A DNA stretch of 64,000 nucleotides. Source: an uncultured Muribaculaceae bacterium. Lineage in GTDB: Bacteria; Bacteroidota; Bacteroidia; Bacteroidales; Muribaculaceae. The notes under the pieces were generated by a model. It was not told the origin of the DNA. It searched no databases and saw only the letters and a program-made list of their open reading frames with translations. Every line of letters begins with the position of its first letter. Position 1 is the first letter of the stretch. The position numbers were made by a program, and so were the translations under genes. The stretch is taken from contig CAJTXU010000016.1 in NCBI GenBank assembly GCA_910584125.1, positions 4,141 through 68,140 on the forward strand, read 5' to 3'. Shown piece after piece: positions 8,387 to 16,344 of this stretch.

Positions 8387-8542
8387 TTTATCTGACGGAA
8401 CTCCCTGAGGTTTGAATTTTTTGGATTGTTATCTTAAATTCGGTCGCCTATAGTTCATCCGATCCTCAGCAGACTTAAAAATGGAGGATGCACCAAAATC
8501 TTCATTTTGATACACCCTCGTTCTCGTCATGCCGCCGGCGTC

Positions 8543-8562
8543 GGTCGCGCCATGGCGCGACC
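8543..8562. terminator. 20-bp perfect palindrome after the EamA gene
   Basis: ggtcgcgccatggcgcgacc is its own reverse complement and ends one base before the EamA stop codon (minus strand). A GC-rich stem at this place fits a terminator for the transporter gene; there is no strong T tract. Confidence 0.45.
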
Positions 8563-9495
8563 CTACGATCGGGTGATCCGCCCGTCGGGGCACTTGTCGG
8601 AATATATGAGTCCGCCGATGATCAGCGCGCAGCCTACATACCCGAGCGCGTAGACATTCTCGCCCAGAAGGAAATAGGCGGCGATCATCGTGACGATCGG
8701 CTGGAAATAGAGATAGTTGTTTGACGTCACCGGGCCGAGGATGCGCATCACCTCGTTCCAGATCACGTATGCCATCAGCGAGCACATCAGCACGAGGAAG
8801 AGGAAGTTCATGATGTAGGTCGGTTCCGACAGGTCGAAGAGCAGGCCGAGATGGAACGGTTCCTGTTGGAGCAACAGAAGCGGCAGCGCTGAGACAACGC
8901 CGTAGAAGAAGAGCTTGCGGGTCACGAAAAATCCGCTGTAGAACGGGAGCACCCTCTTTATGGCCATCGTGTAGACGGCCCACGAGAAGGCGGCCGTGAG
9001 GGCGAGCAGGTCGCCGGCCGGTCTGAACTCGATGCTTTCGCCATGGCTGAAGATGATGCAGCCGGCTCCGATGAACGACACCACCGAACCTATCATGACG
9101 CCCGGCTGGATGCGCTGCCTGTACATCACGGCCACGAGTATCGTCGTGAATATCGGCGATATCGACGCGAGCAGCGAGACGTTGCCGGTAGTCGTGAGCC
9201 GCAGGGCGTAGTTCTCCGTTATGAAATAGAGCGAGCCCGAGCATATGCCGCAGAGCAGGAATGTCAGCTCGTCGCGCCACGAGTTCGAGCGTATGTTGCG
9301 GAACGTGAAGAGCAGCAGCACCAGATATGCCGCCGTGAAACGGTAGATGAAGACTTCGACCGGGGTCATGCCGCCGGTCTCCATCAGGACTCTCGTGCTT
9401 AGGAACGATGTGCCCCAGGCCGAGGCCGTGACAAGGGCCCCGATATGCGCCAGGATTTTTATATATTTGCTTTTGGAAGCAAGTGCAGGTTTCAT
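8563..9495 (-). CDS. EamA/DMT-family transporter
   Basis: A 310-residue integral membrane protein with ten predicted hydrophobic segments arranged as two EamA repeats of five. The first repeat opens with the typical ALVTASAWGTSFLSTR segment and the second begins near FSWAVYTMAIKRV. DMT exporters move amino acids, nucleotides or drugs outward; the substrate cannot be inferred. The ATG at 9495 is chosen because a TAACTTTG box lies at 9550-9557, which makes the longer frame (to 9633) start upstream of transcription and run into the next gene. The AraC-type regulator directly upstream on the same strand may control it. Confidence 0.87.
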   Translation of the reverse strand: MKPALASKSKYIKILAHIGALVTASAWGTSFLSTRVLMETGGMTPVEVFIYRFTAAYLVLLLFTFRNIRSNSWRDELTFLLCGICSGSLYFITENYALRLTTTGNVSLLASISPIFTTILVAVMYRQRIQPGVMIGSVVSFIGAGCIIFSHGESIEFRPAGDLLALTAAFSWAVYTMAIKRVLPFYSGFFVTRKLFFYGVVSALPLLLLQQEPFHLGLLFDLSEPTYIMNFLFLVLMCSLMAYVIWNEVMRILGPVTSNNYLYFQPIVTMIAAYFLLGENVYALGYVGCALIIGGLIYSDKCPDGRITRS

Positions 9496-9549
9496 ATGTT
9501 CGGTATTTCGATTTAAGCGCTCCCCGGCCGTTGCAGGGAACAGGTTGTG

Positions 9550-9557
9550 CAAAGTTA
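9550..9557 (-). promoter_or_regulatory. -7 promoter box for the EamA gene
   Basis: TAACTTTG on the minus strand, with a weak TTCG about 20 bp further upstream. It lies between the regulator stop and the transporter start and supports a separate transcript. Confidence 0.6.
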
Positions 9558-9629
9558 AGAAAATTTGGCAAAATATCGAAAAAAGGGAGATAAAAAAATC
9601 GCCCGTCACGGCGATTTTTTGCTTAGGGG

Positions 9630-10493
9630 TCACGAGTTCCTGAATTCCTTGGGCGACATTCCGGTCAGCTTCTTGAAATATTTGCCGAAGAACGACTGCG
9701 ACGGGAAATTCAGTTCGTCGGCGATCTGCTGGATGTTGAGGTTCGACGACTTGAGCAGCACCTTCGCCTCGAGTATGACGAAGCGCTCAATCCAGTCGAC
9801 GGCCGTGAAGCCGGTCTGCTTCTTGATGGTGCGCGACAGGTGTTTGGGCGTCACCTCGAGAAGGTCGGCGTAGAAATCGAGAAATCTCTCCTTGCGGAAG
9901 TGCTCCTGCACGAGTGTGAGGAAGCGGTCGGACATGCGGCCCTGCTTCGACATCACCTCGTCCTTATACGGCTCGTAGCATTTGTAACCCTCCTTGTGGA
10001 TGAAGAGCAGCATCTGGAAGAGCAGCGCCTGCATGCCGTACGGGTTGGAGGTGTCGGCCATGATCTCGCGCGTCGAGCGCAGGAACTCGCGGAACGATCC
10101 GACGCATTCGGGCGGTATGGCCACGGCCGGATGGCGGTTGGAGATCGCGGCGATAGGCGAACTGTTGAGAAACATGAAGAGATTCTCGCTGAACCGCTTG
10201 GAGGTCACGATCACCGAGGCGTTGAAGTCGGAGCTGACGTATGTTGGCTGCATGATCTGCATGCTCTTCACGGAGACGAGCGCCGGAGCCGTGATGTCAT
10301 ACGAGACAAGATTGATGTCGGCCCGGCATGTGCCCTTGAAGATAATCACCCATGACGTGGCGGCGAACTTCACAGGCACGGTCACAGTGCGGACCATGGC
10401 GGGGCCGATGTTCTCGAGCATCCAGAAGTCGTGCTCGAGAATCGACGACAGATCTTCGGGCAGGTCTATGTTATAGTGGAGTCCCTGATGCAT
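9630..10493 (-). CDS. AraC-family transcriptional regulator
   Basis: A 287-residue protein with an N-terminal sensory domain of unclear ligand (about 1-165) and a C-terminal double helix-turn-helix of the AraC type (about 185-285). The first HTH is around LDFYADLLEVTPKHLSRTIK. The second contains IQQIADELNFPSQSFFGKYF, followed by the family-typical TGMSPKEFR ending. It is a single-gene unit upstream of the EamA transporter, which it may regulate; that link rests on adjacency only. A strong GC-rich hairpin (10611-10635) separates it from the gene behind. Confidence 0.92.
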   Translation of the reverse strand: MHQGLHYNIDLPEDLSSILEHDFWMLENIGPAMVRTVTVPVKFAATSWVIIFKGTCRADINLVSYDITAPALVSVKSMQIMQPTYVSSDFNASVIVTSKRFSENLFMFLNSSPIAAISNRHPAVAIPPECVGSFREFLRSTREIMADTSNPYGMQALLFQMLLFIHKEGYKCYEPYKDEVMSKQGRMSDRFLTLVQEHFRKERFLDFYADLLEVTPKHLSRTIKKQTGFTAVDWIERFVILEAKVLLKSSNLNIQQIADELNFPSQSFFGKYFKKLTGMSPKEFRNS

Positions 10494-10610
10494 TGGTTTG
10501 GTTCTTTTGGCTTATATGGAGAGACCTGATGCGCGCGGACAGACACGTTGAGACGGCGGCCGCACATATACATAACAGCGACTGATGCCGATTATTGTAT
10601 GGATTGAAAA

Positions 10611-10635
10611 AGGGCGCGCCTCGGAGGCGCGCCCT
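10611..10635. terminator. Strong hairpin terminator of the Omp28-like gene
   Basis: agggcgcgcct and its exact complement aggcgcgccct are separated by CGG. The hairpin is flanked by A and T runs on both sides, so it can act for the minus-strand gene that ends at 10671. Confidence 0.8.
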
Positions 10636-10670
10636 TTGGAATATTAGGGGTCGTATTGGTCTATTTGGGA

Positions 10671-12617
10671 TTATTTCACGAGCACCTTGCGGGTCACGTT
10701 GTCGGCCTTGACGATGTATACGCCGCTTGCAAGACCGGTCGTGCCGGCGTTGCGGCCGTCGAGAGTGTAGACGGCTACGTTGCTTGCGCCCTCGGCGATG
10801 ACGTTGCCGTCAACCACCTCGATCGTGATGCCGCGTGCGTCGTCTGCGATACCCTCAACCGAAGTCACCTTGTTAAGAGAGATCTCCTCGGCGTTGACGA
10901 TCACACCGGTCTTGGTGTTGACGATAAAAGCGATTACGCGGAAGTCGTCGCCCTTAACCTTGTCGATGGGAATCTCAGCGCCGTGCTCGTAAATCCCTTC
11001 GGAAATCTGCTCGGGAAGCGAGCCAGGGATGCCGGGGTAACCCGTGATGGAGCGCGCCACATCCTCATAAATCCATTCGACGTCCTTTGGCTTCTTTTCC
11101 CAACCGTCCATCTCACCGTTGCTGCCTCCGGCGTAATAGTTTGTTTGACTGTAGGGCTTTCCGTTGGGACGCGTCACACCATCCTCCACTACGACATACG
11201 ATATCAGATGCTGAGTGTCGGAATTGATGGCGAATTTAACCTTCGCATTCACATATGCAGTCTTATAGTCGCTGCGGCAGGAAGCCGTCAGTTCCTCGAA
11301 TCCGCAGTAAGTCTTGCTTGAGGTGATGTAGTTGTAGGCCTCGTCGGCAACTTCATGGAGTTGCGCTACGGAGTATCCGTAACCGAGCTGTGTATCGAAC
11401 TCACGGTTTACCACGGCGCCGGGGAGACCTTGCATATAATCCCCAAGCATAGCCGAATATTCACTTACCGCCATCGCATCTCCGCTATGGACAGCGATAC
11501 GGATGAAATCGGGATACGTATTCTTGATATATTCCAACATCACGATACCGCGGGGACACCATCCGCACCATGTGCCGGTGCCTTCCTCGATTACGGCGCG
11601 ACGGTCCATGACGCCCGAGTACGAGTCGAAGCTTCCTGCCGCGACAGCGGGGTTGGCAATCTCGACGCCGTTGGCCTTCACGATGCTGCTCTTGAGCGTG
11701 TAGACGCCGGGCTCGCTGTTCACAAGGTCGGTGACGGTGACGGTCTTCGCCTCACCGGAAGCAAGCGCGGGGCTGATGGTGAAATCGTTCTCGACGCTCT
11801 TGCCGGCGAACTCCGTCTTGACTGTGACGGAAGTGATCTCGTTCGCCCCGACGTTCTTGAAGGTGACATCGTAGCTGAAAGGCTCGTCGAGACCTATGAC
11901 AGCCGGGACTTTCACAGTAGTCGCCTGAGCGATGTTCATGGGAAGGTTGTCGCCAGAGATGTTGCACGACAGGCAGAGCGATCCGGGCTGCTGGTCGGAG
12001 TAGTTGACATATGAAGGAGCGTCACTCACTTTGTTTACCACCGACACCATCATATTGTTGACGCCCGCGGGCGTCGGAATTTCGTCCGATGGTAAGAAAT
12101 AGAATTGGGGATTGGAGTATCCTAACATATAGCCGATGTAGATCGGCTTTTCGCCGGTGATGGTGTAAGGTTCACTGAGAGCGATGGAGGTCACGCTGTA
12201 GGGCTCGGTGCTGATTGTTCCTGCTGTCTTCTTTGTCGGAACGGTGTTGTCCGACTCAGTCACGAAGACATTGACCTTCGAGACCGGGAAATTGGCGTTT
12301 CCGCTCCCGCATCCGGCCATGACGTTGACTGCAGAAATCTGGGCTCCGATATAGGGAGCCTGATCCTCAACCGTCATCTCGAATGCGAGATAGATCACAC
12401 CCCGGTTCGGAATGTTGTTGAGCACGTAGATGTTGGCCGGTTCTCCTGCCTTTGTGTAGACTATCGAACCGGACTCGCCGCCGGCTTTCGCGGGAGCGTT
12501 CTGCATCGCCGCTGGAGTGACTCCGGACTTCGAGAATGTCACTGTCTGCGGGCCTGCCGCAAATGCTGCGGTCGCTGCCAGAGCAGCCGCCGACAACAAA
12601 AGTAACGGTTTCTTCAT
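10671..12617 (-). CDS. Omp28-like secreted protein with thioredoxin-type CxxC and T9SS sorting domain
   Basis: A 648-residue exported protein. It has a signal peptide (about 1-20, KKPLLLLSAAALAATAAFA), Ig-like/CARDB-like beta segments around 230-330, then EEGTGTWCGWCPRG near residue 350, which is a thioredoxin-like CxxC placed as in the Omp28 family. The last roughly 75 residues form a type A T9SS sorting domain (VAVYTLDGRNAG... ending RKVLVK). The protein is therefore predicted to cross the outer membrane by the type IX system and be anchored or released. The CGWC pair could support thiol-disulfide chemistry outside the cell. A terminator follows. A near-consensus TTAATTTG lies about 75 bp upstream. 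Confidence 0.85.
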   Translation of the reverse strand: MKKPLLLLSAAALAATAAFAAGPQTVTFSKSGVTPAAMQNAPAKAGGESGSIVYTKAGEPANIYVLNNIPNRGVIYLAFEMTVEDQAPYIGAQISAVNVMAGCGSGNANFPVSKVNVFVTESDNTVPTKKTAGTISTEPYSVTSIALSEPYTITGEKPIYIGYMLGYSNPQFYFLPSDEIPTPAGVNNMMVSVVNKVSDAPSYVNYSDQQPGSLCLSCNISGDNLPMNIAQATTVKVPAVIGLDEPFSYDVTFKNVGANEITSVTVKTEFAGKSVENDFTISPALASGEAKTVTVTDLVNSEPGVYTLKSSIVKANGVEIANPAVAAGSFDSYSGVMDRRAVIEEGTGTWCGWCPRGIVMLEYIKNTYPDFIRIAVHSGDAMAVSEYSAMLGDYMQGLPGAVVNREFDTQLGYGYSVAQLHEVADEAYNYITSSKTYCGFEELTASCRSDYKTAYVNAKVKFAINSDTQHLISYVVVEDGVTRPNGKPYSQTNYYAGGSNGEMDGWEKKPKDVEWIYEDVARSITGYPGIPGSLPEQISEGIYEHGAEIPIDKVKGDDFRVIAFIVNTKTGVIVNAEEISLNKVTSVEGIADDARGITIEVVDGNVIAEGASNVAVYTLDGRNAGTTGLASGVYIVKADNVTRKVLVK

Positions 12618-12739
12618 AGATAAAACTGTTATTGGTTAATAATGCTGACGACATGCAATCCCCGCTTGGCGGACCGCTGTCTGTTTCTGTTGCAAATTAA
12701 AGCAATCTTTGACAATTCTGCAAATTTTTCGAATAATTT

Positions 12740-13258
12740 TTAAGTAAGGCCGTCGTTTTTCTCCTCTCGGGCGAGAAATCTCTCGGCCAGAAGCCTCGAT
12801 GTAGAACCTGGCCGCGTGCTCAGAAAGTCGGTCACGCGCCGGGCCTCGCACCATTCGGCACCGTCGACTTCCGACGACAGCCGGAGCGCCGTTTCGGAGA
12901 CATGGGCGAAAAATCCAATCATGAGCATCTGCTTCTTCTCGAACCAGGAGGTCAGCACGAGTTCGAGCCGGTCGACATGCAGCCCGGTCTCCTCGAGGAT
13001 CTCGCGCCGCGCGCACTGCTCGGCGTTCTCGCCCGGCATCATGTAGCCCGACACGAGATTGCGGAACTCCGTCGAGATGTAGTTCTGGCGCAGCAGCAGC
13101 ACCTCTCCCCTGTCGTTATGGACCAGAGCGATTATCGCAGTGGGAAAGACAGGAAACCAGGGGGATGAGCAGCGGTCGCACCAGGGCACTCCCGCGTCGT
13201 CGCCGAGGTCACGGCGGCTCAGCGGCGCGCCGCAGTCGGGACAATAGGTGAATTTCAT
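12740..13258 (-). CDS. NUDIX hydrolase with N-terminal zinc ribbon
   Basis: A 172-residue protein. Residues 4-35 form a zinc ribbon (CPDCG and CDRC pairs) like that of NudC-type NADH pyrophosphatases. The NUDIX box follows from about residue 72: G-x5-E-x7-REILEETGL, all consensus positions present. It probably hydrolyses a nucleoside diphosphate derivative, with NAD(H) the first guess because of the zinc ribbon; however, it lacks the extra N-terminal domain of E. coli NudC. The ATG at 13258 is chosen over one at 13291 because a TAACTTTG box occupies 13279-13286, placing the longer start outside the transcript. Confidence 0.9.
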   Translation of the reverse strand: MKFTYCPDCGAPLSRRDLGDDAGVPWCDRCSSPWFPVFPTAIIALVHNDRGEVLLLRQNYISTEFRNLVSGYMMPGENAEQCARREILEETGLHVDRLELVLTSWFEKKQMLMIGFFAHVSETALRLSSEVDGAEWCEARRVTDFLSTRPGSTSRLLAERFLAREEKNDGLT

Positions 13259-13278
13259 GGTTTTTCTTCTTTTTGGAA

Positions 13279-13286
13279 CAAAGTTA
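13279..13286 (-). promoter_or_regulatory. -7 promoter box for the NUDIX gene
   Basis: TAACTTTG on the minus strand, 20 bp before the chosen ATG. No clear -33 TTTG is visible. Confidence 0.6.
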
Positions 13287-13329
13287 ATCAAAATTCGGAT
13301 TACTTTTCCTATCGAATCGAAAAAAAGTG

Positions 13330-13337
13330 TAATTTTG
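13330..13337 (+). promoter_or_regulatory. -7 promoter box for the 13363 gene
   Basis: TAATTTTG lies 25 bp before the ATG and is arranged back to back with the NUDIX promoter (43 bp apart). Confidence 0.6.
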
Positions 13338-13362
13338 TACTTTCAAACTAAAACTCATCTCT

Positions 13363-14019
13363 ATGTCAAAAGGACGTGATGCGGCGAGGGCCATTGTTTT
13401 CGGCGCGTTGATAGGCATTATATTGCTCTCGACGGGAGGATGCATATACTGTTTCAAGGGGCTGCTGACGCCGGGCTGGATAACGGCGGCCGTGACGCTT
13501 GTCATGACGGTCGCGCTCGGTCTGCCGATGCGCGGACTGTGGCGATGGCTCACGGGCAGCGACAGCGTCGCGCTCGCGTTAGTCTGTCAGGTTCTTTCCG
13601 TATGGCCGATGCTGACATGCGTCGTCCTCGCCGTCAACATGGCCGGCGCGGGCCACGGCAGGAGCCGCGTCGAAGTGCCTGTGGAGAGGGTCTATCAGGA
13701 GACCCGACATCAGACACGGCGCACCGGGCGCCGAAGCTACGTCCAGGGCCCTCCTTATAAGGTGTGCCGGATTGACATCGACGTGCCGGGAGCGGGCCGC
13801 AGGTCGCTCGACGTGCCGCGCAAGACTTACCGCCGCGTCGACAAGGGCGATACGATCGGCATCGACATCACCACCGGACAGCTGGGCATGAGATATTTCG
13901 ACGTCACCGACCTTCATCTCAGGCCTGCCCCTGAAAAAGAACGTAAACACAGAAGCCCGCGCCAGCGCAGACACGACCGTTATCGCGAGCACATAGACAG
14001 CATAAGAAAACATATATAA
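13363..14019 (+). CDS. Membrane protein of unknown function
   Basis: Not recognised. The 218-residue protein has three hydrophobic segments (about 10-30, 36-55 and 68-90) followed by a basic soluble domain with many Arg residues (RVYQETRHQTRRTGRRSY and a C-terminal RSPRQRRHDRYREH stretch). The first segment contains a GGC motif, but it lies mid-helix and is not a convincing lipobox. Its stop is 9 bp before the next gene, so the two are probably cotranscribed from the TAATTTTG promoter. Confidence 0.75.
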   Translation: MSKGRDAARAIVFGALIGIILLSTGGCIYCFKGLLTPGWITAAVTLVMTVALGLPMRGLWRWLTGSDSVALALVCQVLSVWPMLTCVVLAVNMAGAGHGRSRVEVPVERVYQETRHQTRRTGRRSYVQGPPYKVCRIDIDVPGAGRRSLDVPRKTYRRVDKGDTIGIDITTGQLGMRYFDVTDLHLRPAPEKERKHRSPRQRRHDRYREHIDSIRKHI

Positions 14020-14028
14020 TCTCCGAAA

Positions 14029-15492
14029 ATGGCAAAGACAAAAGTATTCATCACCGGCGGGACCGGCGTGATGGGATTCGAGACGGTCAAGGAGTTTTCC
14101 AATCGCCTCGACCGTTTCGAGATCAGGCTTCTCGCGCGACCGAGCAAGAAAAACCGGCGCCTTCTGAAGCCATACATCCGGCGGGGTATGACTGTCGTGT
14201 GGGGCGACCTCATGAATCCCGGCGATGTGGCGGAGGCTCTCGGCGACGCGGAATATGTGCTCCACATCGGAGGCATGGTCTCCCCTCTCGCCGACCATTT
14301 CCCGGAGAAGACACTGCAGGTCAATGTCGGTGCGATGCGCAACATTATCGACGCCGTGAAGGCGCGCGACGACCGCGACGACGTGAAGGTCGTCTACATC
14401 GGCAGCGTTGCCCAGACCTCGCTGCGCCACGAGCCTCACCACTGGGGCCGCACGGGCGACCCGGTGATGGCCGCCGTCTATGACTGTTACAGCATATCCA
14501 AGATCAAGGCCGAGCGGCTTCTTGCCGAGTCGGGGCTGCGCCGCTGGGTGAGCCTGCGCCAATCGGGGATTCTGCACAAAGGACTTATCTTCAACGGTTC
14601 CGACCCGATATCGTTCCATGTTCCGCTGCGGGGCGTGCTCGAATGGGCCACAGTGGAGGACTCGGCGCGCCTTATGGCCAACCTCTGCGAGGGGGACGTC
14701 GACGAGGGATTCTGGCGCGGGTTCTACAATATCGGCAGCGGTGCCGGGTTCCGGCTAACCAACTATGAGTTCGAGAGCCTGCTGCTGCGTTCGCTGGGAT
14801 GCCCGCCGCCCGAGCGTGTGTTCGAGACGAGCTGGTTCGCGACGCGCAATTTCCACGGCGAATGGTATGAGGATTCCGACCGTCTGGAGGAGCTGGTGCC
14901 GTTCCGCGAGAATATCACGGCCGAGGAATACTTCAGGCGTATGCGCCGCGGCATGCCCTGGTGGATGTCGCTGACTCCGCTCGCCCCGGCCTTCCTGATT
15001 AAGGCGGCGATGCGCCGCGTGGCGAAAACCCGGGGCCTCGGCACGCTCGACTGGCTGAGGCGCGACGACTGCGAGCAGCGCATCAAGGCGTTTTTCGGCA
15101 GTCGCGAGGCGCAGGCGGCGATACCCGGTTGGAAAGACACCGACCTCTCCCGGCCGTCGGAGACTCCCGTCAGACTGTCGCACGGGTATGACGAAAGCAA
15201 GCCGGAGTCAGAGCTGGATCTCGACGACATGCGCGGCGCGGCGAAGTTCAGAGGGGGCAGGTGTCTGAGCGAAGAGATGAAGCCGGGCGACCTTGACACA
15301 CCGCTCGAATGGGAATGCGCCTTCGGCCATCGGTTCCGGATGCGTCCGCGCACGGTGCTGAAAGGGGGCCACTGGTGTCCCGACTGTCTGCCGGCGCCAT
15401 GGCGCTACGACGCCGAGGCGAAGGTCAATCCGTTCCTCGCGCAGGTATGGTACGACAGCCACAGCCCCGACGAAAACGAAAACTACCAGTAA
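14029..15492 (+). CDS. Extended SDR (NAD-dependent epimerase) with C-terminal zinc-ribbon-like domain
   Basis: A 487-residue protein. Residues 5-20 carry the GGTGVMG dinucleotide-binding loop, and YSISK near residue 160 supplies the Tyr-x-x-x-Lys catalytic pair of extended short-chain dehydrogenases. The substrate-binding region continues to about residue 360. The tail is unusual: WECAFGHRFRM followed by WCPDC makes a C-x-x-G-H ... C-x-x-C motif, like the treble-clef zinc ribbons (DUF4379-like) usually found in repeats on nuclease-associated proteins. The substrate is unknown; a sugar nucleotide or isoprenoid-like ligand would be typical for the fold. A 52-bp palindrome follows the stop. Confidence 0.85.
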   Translation: MAKTKVFITGGTGVMGFETVKEFSNRLDRFEIRLLARPSKKNRRLLKPYIRRGMTVVWGDLMNPGDVAEALGDAEYVLHIGGMVSPLADHFPEKTLQVNVGAMRNIIDAVKARDDRDDVKVVYIGSVAQTSLRHEPHHWGRTGDPVMAAVYDCYSISKIKAERLLAESGLRRWVSLRQSGILHKGLIFNGSDPISFHVPLRGVLEWATVEDSARLMANLCEGDVDEGFWRGFYNIGSGAGFRLTNYEFESLLLRSLGCPPPERVFETSWFATRNFHGEWYEDSDRLEELVPFRENITAEEYFRRMRRGMPWWMSLTPLAPAFLIKAAMRRVAKTRGLGTLDWLRRDDCEQRIKAFFGSREAQAAIPGWKDTDLSRPSETPVRLSHGYDESKPESELDLDDMRGAAKFRGGRCLSEEMKPGDLDTPLEWECAFGHRFRMRPRTVLKGGHWCPDCLPAPWRYDAEAKVNPFLAQVWYDSHSPDENENYQ

Positions 15493-15493
15493 A

Positions 15494-15545
15494 AATGATA
15501 AATGATTAGGGGCATCCGCGCGGATGCCCCTAATCATTTATCATT
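15494..15545. terminator. 52-bp perfect palindrome between convergent genes
   Basis: The arms run outward from GCATCCGCGCGGATGC through CCCC/GGGG to AATGATAAATGATT without a mismatch. The palindrome starts 2 bp after the SDR stop and ends 12 bp before the lpxA stop, so it serves as a bidirectional terminator. The A/T-rich outer part gives a U tract in both directions. Confidence 0.85.
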
Positions 15546-15557
15546 AATCATTGTTGG

Positions 15558-16331
15558 TCAGATTGCCGAGCGGATGATGCCCCGGCCGGAATTGGTGACG
15601 AAGTCGACGATCTCGGTGCGGAACTCGGACTCCGGCAATGTTTCGAGAATCATCTTCACGGCGTTGGTCACGTTGAGGTCGCTCAGGTAGATGATGCGGT
15701 AGATGTCGCTGATCTGCTTGATCTCCTCGTCGGTGAAGTGATTGCGGTGCAGTCCGACGGAGTTCAGGCCCACATACGAGATGGGCTCGCGGGCGGCCTT
15801 GACGAACGGCGGGATGTCCTTGTTGACCAGCGCGCCGCCCTGCAGCATGATGTTGCGGCCCAGGTGGCAGAACTGATGGATGAGGCTGCCGCCGCCGATC
15901 ACGGCGGCATCGTCCACCTGCACCTCGCCCGCAAGCTGGCAGGCGTTCGACATGATGACGCGGTCGCCGATGCGGCAGTCGTGCGCGATGTGGTTGTAGG
16001 CCATGATGAGGCAGTTCCTGCCCACCACGGTCTTGCCCTTGGCGGCCGTGCCGCGGTTCACCGTGACGCACTCGCGCAGGGTCGTGCCGTCGCCGATGTA
16101 GGCGAAAGTCTCCTCTCCGCGGAACTTGAGGTCCTGGGGAACGGCCGATATCACAGCCCCCGGGAAGATGGTGACGCCTGAGCCGATGCGGGCTCCGGGG
16201 AAGATGGTGACGTTGCCGTAGATGGTGCAGTTGTCGCCGATCTCCACATTCTCATATATTGTCGAGAAGTCGCCGATGCTGACGTTATTGCCGATCTTGG
16301 CGTCGGGACTTACATTATACATATTGCTCAT
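15558..16331 (-). CDS. lpxA: Acyl-ACP--UDP-N-acetylglucosamine O-acyltransferase
   Basis: A 257-residue left-handed beta-helix enzyme with regular hexapeptide repeats over residues 1-190 and a helical C-terminal cap. The catalytic His lies in YNHIAHDCRIGD (near residue 120), and the GGGSLIHQFCHLG segment is family-typical. It performs the first step of lipid A synthesis in the cytosol, acylating UDP-GlcNAc. It is the last gene of the lpxD-lpxC/fabZ-lpxA operon, 13 bp after lpxC/fabZ. The length matches the family. Confidence 0.96.
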   Translation of the reverse strand: MSNMYNVSPDAKIGNNVSIGDFSTIYENVEIGDNCTIYGNVTIFPGARIGSGVTIFPGAVISAVPQDLKFRGEETFAYIGDGTTLRECVTVNRGTAAKGKTVVGRNCLIMAYNHIAHDCRIGDRVIMSNACQLAGEVQVDDAAVIGGGSLIHQFCHLGRNIMLQGGALVNKDIPPFVKAAREPISYVGLNSVGLHRNHFTDEEIKQISDIYRIIYLSDLNVTNAVKMILETLPESEFRTEIVDFVTNSGRGIIRSAI

Positions 16332-16344
16332 CGGGAGGTGGATT

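Larger units (their letters stand above)
6642..8519 (+). mobile_element. IS1182-family insertion sequence
   Basis: The ends gagggtgtatcaaaat (6642-6657) and attttgatacaccctc (8504-8519) are perfect 16-bp inverted repeats. They extend by 5 more bp outward (AGAAC / GTTCT), which is either part of the terminal repeat or a palindromic target. Each end is additionally an imperfect palindrome by itself (6642-6671 and 8484-8519). One intact transposase gene lies inside with its own promoter and with hairpin terminators on both sides. The element is about 1.88 kb and looks recent, with nothing degraded. No direct target duplication is visible. Confidence 0.88.

Noticed and set aside
8563..9633. Longer EamA reading frame starting at 9633
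   Set aside because: It would begin upstream of the TAACTTTG promoter box at 9550-9557 and overlap the end of the AraC gene; the extra N-terminus is not membrane-transporter-like.
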